Of a DNA stretch of 64,000 nt, positions 44,717-54,048 are shown in pieces. Position 1 is the first letter of the stretch. Every line of letters begins with the position of its first letter. The notes beneath the pieces are model-generated. The model was not told the origin of the DNA. It made no database searches and saw nothing but the letters and a program-made list of their open reading frames with translations. The translations under genes and the position numbers were made by a program. Source of the stretch: Fragilaria crotonensis (lineage: Eukaryota; Bacillariophyta; Fragilariophyceae; Fragilariales; Fragilariaceae); contig JAKSYS010000079.1 in assembly GCA_022925895.1 (NCBI GenBank), forward strand, positions 1-64,000. Direction: 5' to 3'.

Positions 44717-45513
44717 TATACCTCTATTACTCAAGTGTCAGTATCAGTACAGTTATCAGTATCGAGCAGAAGGATGTTGGATGCGAACAAAACAAAGGCA
44801 AGGCAATCACAACGTCATGCCATTGACAGAAAGGTGGTTGCCGGTGAAATGGAACGTTGAACGCACAAAGAAGCAATCGTACCTTTGGCCGCTTTGGCAA
44901 CCTCTGTGCGTTATACTCGGAGTACCAAGTACAGACTGCATACCTGGTTCATACACGGAAAAGAGGGTTGACTGTAGAGGTGTTCAAGTCTAAGTAGAAC
45001 CTACTTCGTCTTGACAGTATGACATTTGCGTTCCGAACACTTGTGATATGATTCGGCTCACAGCGTTTTCGGTCGCCTCTCGCGCTGTTGCATGGTGCAT
45101 GCTGGATTCCGAAATCCTCAACAACAATAACCAAAGGTGTATGCGTACTGTGTACGAAGGACCAATACAGGAACAGGTGGCGTACTGGAATACCATATAT
45201 GAAATATGAATGTAACTAACCGTACATACTCTGCGTCTTTGTTTTCGTACTGGGAGTATGACATCGTCAACTCCCAGTCTCACAGATCCTACTTGCATCA
45301 CAAAAAGCAGGTACATCTATTGTACGAATGCAAGTACTCCCAAGTACATTGTACTGTGCTGGTACCTGGTACCGGCCGAACGAGGCGCGTTCATTCAACT
45401 CGCATCCCCCTTCACAGTCTGCCACGCCCATCCATGTCTTCCATCTCTCATCATTAAGGAAGAGTCCGTGATGATGGTACCAGGGTAATCTCAAATGTGA
45501 TGATGGGATAGTA
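44717..45513. other. Divergent promoter region
   Basis: It lies between the VWA and RWD genes. TACTCGGAGTA occurs at 44914-44924, and GTAC-rich words are frequent near 45330-45375. No gene was seen. Confidence 0.4.
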
Positions 45514-46455
45514 ATGAATGTTGATATGGAACAAATAGAGCGAGCCGTTCTAGAGATTGAGGCACTCCAAGCTATTTACGAGGACAAGTTTACAGTGTAT
45601 TCCAAAACAAAGCTCCATGATACACAGATCGCTCTCGCTCAATATCATGAAGACCCTCAGACTCAACAGCTCCATTGTGAAAGTCACTTTGCCATTCCTG
45701 AACTAGAGATTGGACTCGGTATAATTGATATGGACCACAGACACAGCAGCGACAACGACACGATGCTGCAGTTGCATTTTTGTCTCCCACCTGGCTATCC
45801 TGAATCAAGCCCGGCACGAGTTCGGCTTTCCCATTGTGTGAAATTCTCCAAAAAGGTGCAAGACGACCTTTGTGTCCAATTAAATGAGAAAGCGCACGAA
45901 TTGATTGGACATGAAGCAATCCTGCTGCTTGTCCAAGAGCTTCAGGAAGTTTTGGATCAGTTGTCGACACAGGACAACACGTCTCAACCTGACACGGAGT
46001 ACTTGTCCAGATCTGCTACTGCTACAGCAGGAACTACTGCTACTACAACTTCTGTATTGGAAGGACCAGCAACTCTCCACAAAGTAGATTTGGAACGGCG
46101 GTGGATATGGGCCCATCATATCCTTGATCCTGCTAGGCGCAAATCAATTGTGAAGGAGGCCTTGGATTTAGGGTTGGGTGGCTATCTCAAACCAGGATAT
46201 CCGGGAATTGTTGTGGTGGAAGGCGATGCGTCGGCATGTGAGGAGTTTGTCCATTGGATCAAAGGCAACAAGAGCCGTCCCGGTGGATTTGGCCGAAATT
46301 GGGGACATCATGTCAAGGGTGAACTGCGCATCATCGATCGAATCCTACTAACCCCATTTAGGGAATTGGATGAAGGCATGAAGGAGCTCGGCGCACTCTG
46401 CAAAGAGCATGGTCTCAACGACGAATTTTTGGAATACGTAATGCAGCAGAAATGA
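45514..46455 (+). CDS. RWD domain and DUF1115 protein (RWDD2-like)
   Basis: 313 aa from ATG 45514, no intron. Residues 5-150 form an RWD domain: IERAVLEIEALQAIYEDKF at the start and LHFCLPPGYPESSPARVRL with the YPxxxP-type core. The C-terminal half is DUF1115: WIWAHHILDPARRKSIVKEA, GGYLKPGYPGIVVVEG and VHWIKGNKSRPGG. RWDD2 proteins in animals have this order and are poorly understood; RWD is a ubiquitin-conjugase-like protein-binding fold. The gene converges on the MsrA gene, with 174 nt between stops. Confidence 0.92.
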   Translation: MNVDMEQIERAVLEIEALQAIYEDKFTVYSKTKLHDTQIALAQYHEDPQTQQLHCESHFAIPELEIGLGIIDMDHRHSSDNDTMLQLHFCLPPGYPESSPARVRLSHCVKFSKKVQDDLCVQLNEKAHELIGHEAILLLVQELQEVLDQLSTQDNTSQPDTEYLSRSATATAGTTATTTSVLEGPATLHKVDLERRWIWAHHILDPARRKSIVKEALDLGLGGYLKPGYPGIVVVEGDASACEEFVHWIKGNKSRPGGFGRNWGHHVKGELRIIDRILLTPFRELDEGMKELGALCKEHGLNDEFLEYVMQQK

Positions 46456-46544
46456 TGTCCCATACTAACCTATCACACACAACATTCGAAGCCAGGAGCT
46501 TGTTTACAATTTTGTTTAATTCTATCAGAGCAGACTTGCTTGTA

Positions 46545-46607
46545 CACCTTGTTCGTGCTCAGGATCATGCCAGCATTTCATGAATCCGTCATTCCGAACA
46601 AAAGGTG
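46545..46607 (-). ncRNA. SECIS element in the MsrA 3' UTR
   Basis: On the minus strand, 22 nt after the MsrA stop. Helix I: CACCTT-tt-GTTCG pairs with CGAACAAGGTG (11 bp, 2-nt bulge). Internal loop GA/CA. Core quartet: ATGAC on the 5' side (46588-46592) faces TGAG (46558-46561), giving the tandem G.A/A.G pairs. Helix II: GGATtCATG pairs with CATGATCC (8 bp plus bulge). The apical loop begins AAA, 10 nt after the core UGA. All parts of a eukaryotic SECIS are in place. It would bind SBP2 and direct Sec insertion at the upstream TGA. Confidence 0.88.
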
Positions 46608-46629
46608 GGCAAGCCAATCCAAACCGATT

Positions 46630-47325
46630 TTAAAAATATCCAGTTCCTCCGGTGTGCTTCCTTAAATAATCCTGATGATAGTCCTCGGCCTGGTAGAACG
46701 GCCCTGCATCCTCCACGTCTACGTACAGCTTACGAGGCTTGATGGTTGCAGTCGTTCTTGCTGTTGTTCCACCAAAGCCATGTTGCTGCATCGTCATGTG
46801 TTGAATTTGATCCATGGCACACGATCGTTCGAATTCATTCTTGACCCAAATGGCGGATCGGTATTGTTTGCTTTGTTTGTATTGAGGATTATGCAGTTCA
46901 GACCACTCCTTCAGAATGGTTTGATAGGAAATTACAGAAGGATCATATTCAATCAGAATTGCTTCCGTAGCATCCAAGATGCAATCGTACGTGGGATTCT
47001 TCTCCACCCCACCCGTATACCCCACAACCGTTCGAACAATACCCTGCATGGATTCAAAATGCAGTTGAGGGTGCCAAAATCATCCCAAGGCCAAAATGCA
47101 AGTGTCGTATTCTGGAGAGAGCAGAGGGGTGGTGGGAATCTCCGGACAGTCGTTGCTTGCAGCAGCTGCCGCTACTGCTGATGTTGTTCGTTTGGATGAC
47201 ACAGAGACGACACCTCTGCCCCTGTACCTCATACTAGCAGCAGCGAATGCTACTGTGTACTCGAAGAAGAACGCCAACAGCAAGACTACCGGTAGTAGCT
47301 TCAGCAGCGATCGGCGAAGCAACAT
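46630..47325 (-). CDS. MSRA: Selenoprotein peptide-methionine (S)-S-oxide reductase MsrA
   Basis: 231 aa from ATG 47325 if TGA at 47082-47080 (codon 82) is read as selenocysteine. The context ILALG-U-FWHPQLHFESM is the MsrA active site, where other enzymes have GCFW. Frame is continuous on both sides. Further family motifs: VGYTGGVEKNPTYD, WSELHNPQYKQSKQYRSAIW and AEDYHQDYLRKHTGGTGYF. A hydrophobic leader (LLKLLPVVLLLAFFFEYTVAFAAASM) with an AFA motif suggests a plastid or secretory location. No C-terminal resolving Cys is present, as is typical of Sec-type algal MsrA. The SECIS lies directly downstream. It reduces methionine-S-sulfoxide in proteins and would need a selenium-competent cell. 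An earlier TTG-open frame is ignored. Confidence 0.93.
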
Positions 47326-49065
47326 CAGAGTGAATGAGGAATGATATATAAGTACAACCACAGGTACACGTACTTGTACCTGGAAGGTCCGGCCCAAGCA
47401 CGCTCCAGCCGTTATTTGTGAAATCGATGAGCGCTGACGCCAGCCGTCCTCCGATTGGCGTGATGCGACAATTTTAGCGATCTTGTTGATCCAACCGAGC
47501 CGGCAAGGTCTTTCTTTGTCAGCAATTTTTTCAGTCTGTCAGCAAATTCTGTAACTAAATTCTTAGTGTCAGCAAATTTTGTCAGCAAATTTTTGCAGAT
47601 CAGGGTCGAAACCACCAGGATGACGAATTTTGACGTCAGCAAGATGTCACGGAATGTTTCATCAAGGGAATTTCGGTTATGAAACTGAAACATGGGCACA
47701 TGTATTCCTCTATTTATATAGCTTGAATATTGAAATGTCATACTAGGGATACACACGTTGTATGGAGTTCTACCTACTGTATTAGGTGCCGTTTGAATCT
47801 TTGTGTGAGCCATTGAGCCGCGCCCATATTCAAATTTGACAGCCACGAGAGTCCCTGTACAAGAATACTGATACGTACATTTCTACGGAACTGGATTCGG
47901 CACACAATTGGATTCACAATTCCAATAAAATGTAATTTGGGACAATGGACCCCAGCTGACAATCTGCTTGTAATATCTCTGTAGTTCACTTCTTTTTTTC
48001 TTTCCAATCTGTGCATTTACAGAACATGTAGTAATTGTAGTCATTATTTGTGGAAATGGGATTGAAGCTCTCTGCTTTTGATTGATAATCTTGTCATTTT
48101 TCTGAGGAGGATGACACCAACACCGGTGTACAAGCACCAGTATCGCATCAATTCCATATTGACAAATCTCACGACGGTAATGCCGGAGTACTGTACCAGG
48201 CAACCTGAGTACTCCAGTGTAGTAGTAGAAGTAGACCTGCGTAGTCTCCAGTAGAGTTAGTGGATGTACAGCAAATGTAGGCTTCGAAGTAAGACGTATA
48301 TTGAACTCGGGTATGTATCAGGTATTACCTATGATATGATACCATGGACCACTCGAAATATTTTGTACTGTAGTATACCCTGATGACAAGTTACGAACAT
48401 CATTCTCTCTTTGTGTACGACGTGTGCGTAGAGGTGAGTATGACATACTTGTATACCACTCGCAGGTATGCACACCAGGTAGGAACATATTCGAGTGCAT
48501 GTGCATGCCGTTAACGCCAACAGAACAATCGCAACAGGAATGTGATGCACACATAATGTAAGATTCCCATCGTCAATTAGCTACTACGCGTGGAATTAAT
48601 TTTCTACGCAATCTTTGTGTATGGACTCCACATGCTGACGTCAAAAATCGTCACTCTGGTGGTTTCGACTCGGATCTCAAATCAGATTGTCGTAAGCAAA
48701 TTGTGTCAGCAAATCAGCAAATTTGATTGTCGTAAGCAAATTGTATCAGCAATTCAGCAAAATGCTCCTTAAGGCCCTCCCTTATACGAGAATTCGACCA
48801 ACAAAAACAGTTCTAACACACAGAATTGTCGGTCACTTCTGTTGTCACCGTCCTTATAGTAAAACCCAACAATTCTCTTAATCGTGTTAGTCAAATGGGA
48901 AACGTGTGGTCCTCCAAGCATGGAATCTTCGCTTTCAACAAAAGTATATATCTTCCCCTTTTTCCTATCTTTTCGCGCCTGTTGTCACAATGATTGTTTC
49001 ACCTTCTATTGCAACTTCCTCCCTCACATTTTCCCTGCAGCAGATCTTCCAGTGCTTTCAGCATC

Positions 49066-50856
49066 ATGACAACAACAACTGCGGGTGCTGGTGTTGTCAG
49101 AGTTTCCAACAAGTTCCCTGGTGGAACCGTTCTGCAAAAAGAGCTGCAAGGTTTTGCTAGCTTCGTATCTTTCCAAAACGCATGTTTCCGTAATGGTACT
49201 GCTATGACGAAGATAACTCAAGAAAGAGTACTTGCAGAACAGTATTTTGGCAATCCTGATGATCCAGACTCAGTTGGCATTGTTCAGCAACTTGTGGACG
49301 GTACTGGTATATTTGAAAATTTGTTCGACACCGAGGAAATGATCCAGCAGACCAGCAGGAGTCAGCAGACTGGAAACAGTCGCAACAACGTGACACTGGC
49401 TCTAAAACCCTATCTTCATTGTCTTTCTGGCACGAGCGTTATTGTTGGGAATCAATCGAACCACATCAATTTGGCTCTTCTCATCTCCAGCGGGCTCTCG
49501 TCGCATAAAGCCTTGCCAATCAAGGCCAGATCTCTGCTCACTCGTGCCCAAGAGCACATTAAAAATGGGAAGAAAGCACTTGCAGTTGTTATGAACAAGA
49601 GGAGTCCATACAAATCCTATGCTTCTACGGGCAATTTACCATCGGGCATGAGTATGGACGATTATTATGTGTATGTCCGAAAACGAATGTATGCTTCTCT
49701 CGTCACTAACAATACTAAACCTCCTTTGGAAGGCGCTCTTTCATTGGCTTCTCTTCGAAATGACAGCATTTCTCCTGCTATTCCGGCAAGTGTACCTCGC
49801 TATGATGACGACGCAACTGATCGCGCGTTAGATGAGGATGCTAGTAGCTTTGTCAGCTGCAGTGCAAGTTTGGTGATGGACGAGGACACTTTTACTCCTG
49901 CTGACCAAAACGAGGAGGATGGTGACGTCAATCCCGTGGATATTGATGATGGTGGCGAACTCATGCCGGTCGACTGGTCTTTTCCAGGCTTCATAACATT
50001 TGCTTTGCTTGGGCCAATCGTCCCAAGTGGTATGGTACCGTACCGTTCTGAGCTATTGATGGCGTCACTTCCATCAGGAAATGATACTAGTAACGGACGA
50101 GCTACGCTACGAAAAAACGCAAGAAGCGCGAAACAAAAGCAGAACGACGAGACAACAACATCAACGCAAGGACGTGAATTGACGGTGGAGGAGGGTGTCC
50201 CTCGAAGTATTCTGGGACGGGCGGAGGACAACCAATCAACGCTCCCGGTTGTTCAAGAACCATCTCTCCAACAAAAAATCATGCTGGCAGGCATTGCGCA
50301 ATCAAAGATGTTGATAGAGCAGAGACACTCGTTCAAAATGAACGACAGAGTCATTTCGTTGCATCAAAAGAAAGTTTCAGCAAAGAAAATGCTGATTGAC
50401 GAAGTCAAATTCATGATTGCTAACACGCCAGCCAATGATCCTGAGCGTGTCGTACAAATGCATAATCTTAAGGAGCTGAACAAGGAATTGAACGATGCGG
50501 TCCAAAATTTGATCGCAGCTGAAGAGAAAATTGTCGAAGGTGACATGCTGATAGCACTTAAAACGAAAGCGGCCAATACCTTCATTGATCTTACAATCGA
50601 TAGGGTACTCGGTGTCGATACCGACAATAACAAGAGCGACGTTGCTAATGCAAACTATGACACGCCGCTTTCATCAAACAAAAGAAAAAGAACGGTTCAA
50701 GACGAGAGCAACCCATCATCAGCAACCTCGCGTACAACATCCTCGTCGCTTGCTGAGCAAAGCCTTGGAATTGGCCGTCCTATTTGGCCTAATACTGAGA
50801 ACATGTCCCCTGATTCTCCGCCCTTCTTTGGCACTGCTCATCACGAGGACGAATAG
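49066..50856 (+). CDS. Harbinger accessory protein of unrecognised type
   Basis: 596 aa from ATG 49066; the frame also opens at TTG 48994. PIF/Harbinger elements normally carry a second gene with a Myb/SANT DNA-binding domain, but I see no Trp-repeat Myb motif here. Visible features: a globular N-terminal half (VLAEQYFGNPDDPDSVGIVQ, YLHCLSGTSVIVGNQSNHIN), an acidic middle, a helical segment likely to coil (SLHQKKVSAKKMLIDEVKF, HNLKELNKELNDAVQNLI), and a basic NKRKR nuclear signal near the C-terminus. Convergent with the transposase, 76 nt between stops. Its place in the element implies a role in DNA binding or nuclear import of the transposase; this is inference. Confidence 0.75.
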   Translation: MTTTTAGAGVVRVSNKFPGGTVLQKELQGFASFVSFQNACFRNGTAMTKITQERVLAEQYFGNPDDPDSVGIVQQLVDGTGIFENLFDTEEMIQQTSRSQQTGNSRNNVTLALKPYLHCLSGTSVIVGNQSNHINLALLISSGLSSHKALPIKARSLLTRAQEHIKNGKKALAVVMNKRSPYKSYASTGNLPSGMSMDDYYVYVRKRMYASLVTNNTKPPLEGALSLASLRNDSISPAIPASVPRYDDDATDRALDEDASSFVSCSASLVMDEDTFTPADQNEEDGDVNPVDIDDGGELMPVDWSFPGFITFALLGPIVPSGMVPYRSELLMASLPSGNDTSNGRATLRKNARSAKQKQNDETTTSTQGRELTVEEGVPRSILGRAEDNQSTLPVVQEPSLQQKIMLAGIAQSKMLIEQRHSFKMNDRVISLHQKKVSAKKMLIDEVKFMIANTPANDPERVVQMHNLKELNKELNDAVQNLIAAEEKIVEGDMLIALKTKAANTFIDLTIDRVLGVDTDNNKSDVANANYDTPLSSNKRKRTVQDESNPSSATSRTTSSSLAEQSLGIGRPIWPNTENMSPDSPPFFGTAHHEDE

Positions 50857-50932
50857 TAACTAGTACTAGAAAGAAGATCTCGTGTTAAAAACAAATAATT
50901 CTTTACAAACAGCACTATTCTGCTGTTTGTTA

Positions 50933-52687
50933 CTAGTAAGAAGGTTCCGGCACACGTGTACTTCTGCTCCTTGGCCATTTTATTTGGCGTCGATGATACG
51001 CAATATCAAAATGAGTGATCAGGCGTTTGCGAAACTCGACCAGAGACAAGTTCCGAACTCCAACCGGAACATCTGCCTGCTCTGCGATTAGTACATCATC
51101 ATTGCTGTGTTCTTGATTGTCGCTGGTATTGTCGTCTAGTACTGCTGTACCGTCAGCACATGCAATCGTGTCAGGGAACGTGTCACTTCCAGGACCCATC
51201 CCCGACAAGTCGTACGTTCGCATTGCCACTGGATTGTGAAGGTTGCGAATGGCCTGCGGAATTACGCAGTCATCCTCAGGACTGTGTTCTCCAAGTGGTC
51301 CATCCCACTCGCTGTCCACAGTTGAAACGCCGTTATTCCAGGTAGTCGCAAACCCGTCTGTTTCTAACAGCCAATTGTGCAGTGCACAACAAGTAAGAAA
51401 GATCTTGTCGGCGCACTCAACTCCATTCAATCGGATGCCGGTCTTGAGTATCCGCCATCTTCCCTTTAGGATTCCGAACGTACATTCAACATCCTTTCTC
51501 ATCGATTCAAGCCACGAAGAAAATCGAATTTCAGTTCGACTACTTGTTGTTTTGATTGGTGGAACTGTTGTCGGCCAAGCTAAATATCCGTTGTCGACCA
51601 AAAGCCACGCACCCTGGTACCTTCGCGTTTTCACAATGTTAGGAATATTGCCCCCACTTTCATCGGCACCACCAGCAGCCGCCGTTGACTCGTACAAATC
51701 AAAATGCATGTCTTGCATAATGATTCCATCCTTCAAATCGGTCATGAAGTTATCGAACAAAGCCAACGTTTTGTCGTTCCAACGCGCAGGATGTCCTGAT
51801 GTTGTCGCAAGAATTTGGCGGCGATGATTAACTGTGATATTATACGTCCGTGCTGTGTGAGACATCTTAAAACCAATGTGTGTTTGTCGGAGGCGATATG
51901 AGACGCGTTCAAGCATGATGTGAGTTGCATCAGTACTCCCAATTGCTCCAGGAAAGCCTGCCATTTCGTACTCAGCAGTATGAGTGCGCGCCTCTTGGCA
52001 ATTTGTAGGCGAACGTACATACTGCCTGTACAAAATAGTACTTCCAAAATCGATGAAGGTGTGAAAAAAAACACGAATGGTCTCTTCACTGATGGACGTA
52101 TTCTCAGAAAGGTCATCAAACGTCCATCCTCGTCCCAGGTAGCGAAGCGAAGTCAACAAGAGAAGAGAAATGGGGGTAGATTGAACCCGTGACCATGGAT
52201 TGATTTTCCCATCATGCCAGCGCGAAAACGACGCTTCTGTTTCCAGGCGATCATTCAGTTCACGGAACTGTGCATATGGCAAACGAAACCGTAAACGAAA
52301 TAACGTATGAAATTGTGGATTCTCAAGATCCGGGGCAGCAACATACACACTGTACCAAAATGTCTGTCTTGGGAGAATGGGGCGTCGTCTGCCATCTTGA
52401 TCTGTCCACATTGCAGTCCTTTTTGAACGACGCTTCTTCCTTGTCGGCGCATCTGTATTATTCGAGGATTGCTCTTCCTCACCCCCGTCAACCACAGAGG
52501 AATTAACACCAAGAGAAGGCTCCTCCTCAACTTGCTGGAGGAGAATCATGCGGAGGGTGTTGTCAACAACCTGACAGTCAATATCACTGTCATCATCATC
52601 ACCCACTGGCACATCAGGGAATAAGCTGCGGATACTGCCTTCTTCTTGGTGCTGCTCATGGAAATCATCATGAGTTGCAGATGACAT
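50933..52687 (-). CDS. PIF/Harbinger transposase (DDE_4 type)
   Basis: 584 aa from ATG 52687; a TTG lies three codons upstream. The N-terminal part is acidic with a basic patch (TRKKRRSKRTA). YLGRGWTFDDLSENTSISEETIRVFFHTF is the helix-turn-helix-like segment ahead of the catalytic core. DDE residues: GSTDATHIMLERV (first D), LLVDNGYLAWPT (second D) and WLESMRKDVECTFGILKGRWRIL (E), followed by CCALHNWLLE, all typical. No stop or shift in 584 codons. Likely active nuclease that cuts at the 15-bp ends and inserts at TWA sites. Confidence 0.95.
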   Translation of the reverse strand: MSSATHDDFHEQHQEEGSIRSLFPDVPVGDDDDSDIDCQVVDNTLRMILLQQVEEEPSLGVNSSVVDGGEEEQSSNNTDAPTRKKRRSKRTAMWTDQDGRRRPILPRQTFWYSVYVAAPDLENPQFHTLFRLRFRLPYAQFRELNDRLETEASFSRWHDGKINPWSRVQSTPISLLLLTSLRYLGRGWTFDDLSENTSISEETIRVFFHTFIDFGSTILYRQYVRSPTNCQEARTHTAEYEMAGFPGAIGSTDATHIMLERVSYRLRQTHIGFKMSHTARTYNITVNHRRQILATTSGHPARWNDKTLALFDNFMTDLKDGIIMQDMHFDLYESTAAAGGADESGGNIPNIVKTRRYQGAWLLVDNGYLAWPTTVPPIKTTSSRTEIRFSSWLESMRKDVECTFGILKGRWRILKTGIRLNGVECADKIFLTCCALHNWLLETDGFATTWNNGVSTVDSEWDGPLGEHSPEDDCVIPQAIRNLHNPVAMRTYDLSGMGPGSDTFPDTIACADGTAVLDDNTSDNQEHSNDDVLIAEQADVPVGVRNLSLVEFRKRLITHFDIAYHRRQIKWPRSRSTRVPEPSY

Positions 52688-53139
52688 GATGGACAACTAT
52701 GAGGCAATTCCGTTGTTGGTTACCATATCTTGTTGTTGGTGGAATATCCTCCACGACCAGCGACAACCACACAAAAGGCTAGTTTTGGAATCCAACTTTT
52801 TCATTTCGAGCTGAATGGCCATTAAAAACAGGAATCTCACAGAATTGTTATTACTTCTGTTGGCCGTTCGGTCAGCAATTCTGTTCAACAGAATTGGCGG
52901 TGATAGGTTATCAGTCAGGTGCCGACAATTCTAAAATCAGAATTGTTATTGCTTTTGTTGTGTATAAGGACGGTGAAAGCGACAAAAAGGGGGAAAACGC
53001 GGAGTAATTATCAATTTTTGTTTTTGTTTTTGCCCCGTATAAGGGAGGGCCTAAAAGAAAAACGTGAGTCTTGGATTCCCATGTCCACGGCGACATAAAC
53101 TAATGTTCTACTATGAAAGCCAATTCTGTAAACAATTAT

Positions 53140-53345
53140 TTTTGCTGACGAAGCAAATTCGATTCACCCTAAGCAATTTTTTTGCTGAATCAGCAAATTC
53201 GATTCTCCGTAAGCAATGTTTTTGCTGATTCAGAAAATTTGCTTTTCAGTAAGCAAATTTGCTTTTCGTAAGCAAATTGTTTAAGCAATTTTATTCTGTC
53301 AGCAAATTTGTCTTCCTGTAAGCAAATTTTTTTGCAGACGCCAGC
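53140..53345. repeat. AAGCAAATT/TCAGCAAATT repeat tract
   Basis: Right arm of the foldback-like element. Repeated words GTAAGCAAATT and TGCTGAATCAGCAAATTC recur about every 20-30 bp; the matching left-arm tract is at 47510-47620 and 48680-48765. Confidence 0.75.
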
Positions 53346-53531
53346 TGCACTATAATCACGCCGGCATATCCAGTTTTACACCAGCCAGACATTGAACGGA
53401 ACCGATTTCTCCTCCGGCCGGCGCGTTTCTTCTTTATTCACGATTCAGTACCTATGTGCCGGACCTTCCTGTCTCCCCGCACCCCACACACACGTCCACT
53501 GCACTGCATGCTGCATAGACTCCAGACTGCA

Positions 53532-54048
53532 GGAAGGTCCGGCAATACACGCTTAGTCGTGAATCAAGGTCGAATTCACGCTGGCCGGAGGCGAAAATCA
53601 TTTCCGTTCTGTGTCTGGCTGGTGCTAAACTGGTTATGCCAGCGTCATCGTCGTTTTGCTGACACTTGCTGACGAAAAGACAGATCTGCTGACATCCGCT
53701 GACAAAAAACGAATTTGCTGACGTCTGCTGACGAAATTCGAATCTGCTGACATTTTCTGACATATGATGACGAAAACGAGTTTTTTCCAGTACAAAAGCT
53801 ACGGTGATGCTGACATCTTCTGACGTTTGCTGACGAGAATCAAGTTTGCTGACATTTGCTGACGAAAAGCAAATCTGCTGACATTTGCTGACGAAAAAGA
53901 AATCCGCTGACATTTGCTGAACCTTGCCAGCTCGAATGATACGACAAAGATCCTAACAAGCTCTCATCACGCCGGCCGGTCATTGGCTGGCGCGCACATC
54001 CTTAAGGTACATCTGTTAATCGCGAAACGTGCTTGGGCCGGACCTTCC
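53532..54048. mobile_element. Inverted partner of the foldback-like element (517 bp)
   Basis: It begins GGAAGGTCCGGCAATACACG and ends CGTGCTTGGGCCGGACCTTCC. The left half mirrors 53345-53469: GGCCGGAGGCGAAAATC, TTCCGTTCTGTGTCTGGCTGG and TATGCCAGCG are the complements of words there. The right end mirrors 47382-47402. So it is the same family in opposite orientation, 62 bp away. Flanks AGACTGCA and AGACTCTA may be a worn 8-bp target duplication. Confidence 0.65.
53655..53925. repeat. TGCTGACATYTGCTGACGAAAA tandem array
   Basis: About ten irregular units of 20-30 bp built on TTTGCTGACA and TGCTGACGAAA, inside the 53532-54048 element. An open minus-strand frame through it only reflects the repeat. 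Confidence 0.85.

Larger units (their letters stand above)
48773..53051. mobile_element. Apparently complete PIF/Harbinger DNA transposon (4279 bp)
   Basis: Terminal inverted repeats GGCCCTCCCTTATAC at 48773-48787 and its exact complement at 53037-53051. Flanking target duplication TAA (48770-48772, 53052-53054), the usual TWA of this superfamily. A second subterminal inverted repeat CACCGTCCTTATA lies at 48846-48858 and 52963-52975, about 75 bp from each end. Two convergent open frames fill the inside. Perfect ends and intact frames suggest recent movement. Confidence 0.93.
47382..53469. mobile_element. Foldback-like element rich in TGCTGAC repeats, split by a Harbinger insertion
   Basis: Left end GGAAGGTCCGGCCCAAGC (47382), right end ...GTGCCGGACCTTCC (53469). 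Left arm 47382-47646 has repeated TCAGCAAAT words and ends GTCGAAACCACCAGGATGAC...GACGTCAGC. The inverted counterpart starts at about 48630 (GCTGACGTCAAAA..TGGTGGTTTCGAC) and runs, apart from the Harbinger insert 48773-53051, to 53469. The 0.98 kb core 47647-48628 has no recognised gene. Without the insert the element is about 1.8 kb. Left boundary is 57 bp upstream of the MsrA start codon. Target duplication not clear. Confidence 0.6.

Noticed and set aside
47080-47082. TGA in MsrA as a nonsense mutation making a pseudogene
   Set aside because: It falls exactly on the catalytic Cys codon, the frame is otherwise perfect, and a full SECIS fold follows the stop.
53655-53925. CRISPR array
   Set aside because: TGCTGAC units are irregular, with no constant spacer length, and lie inside a transposon of a eukaryote.
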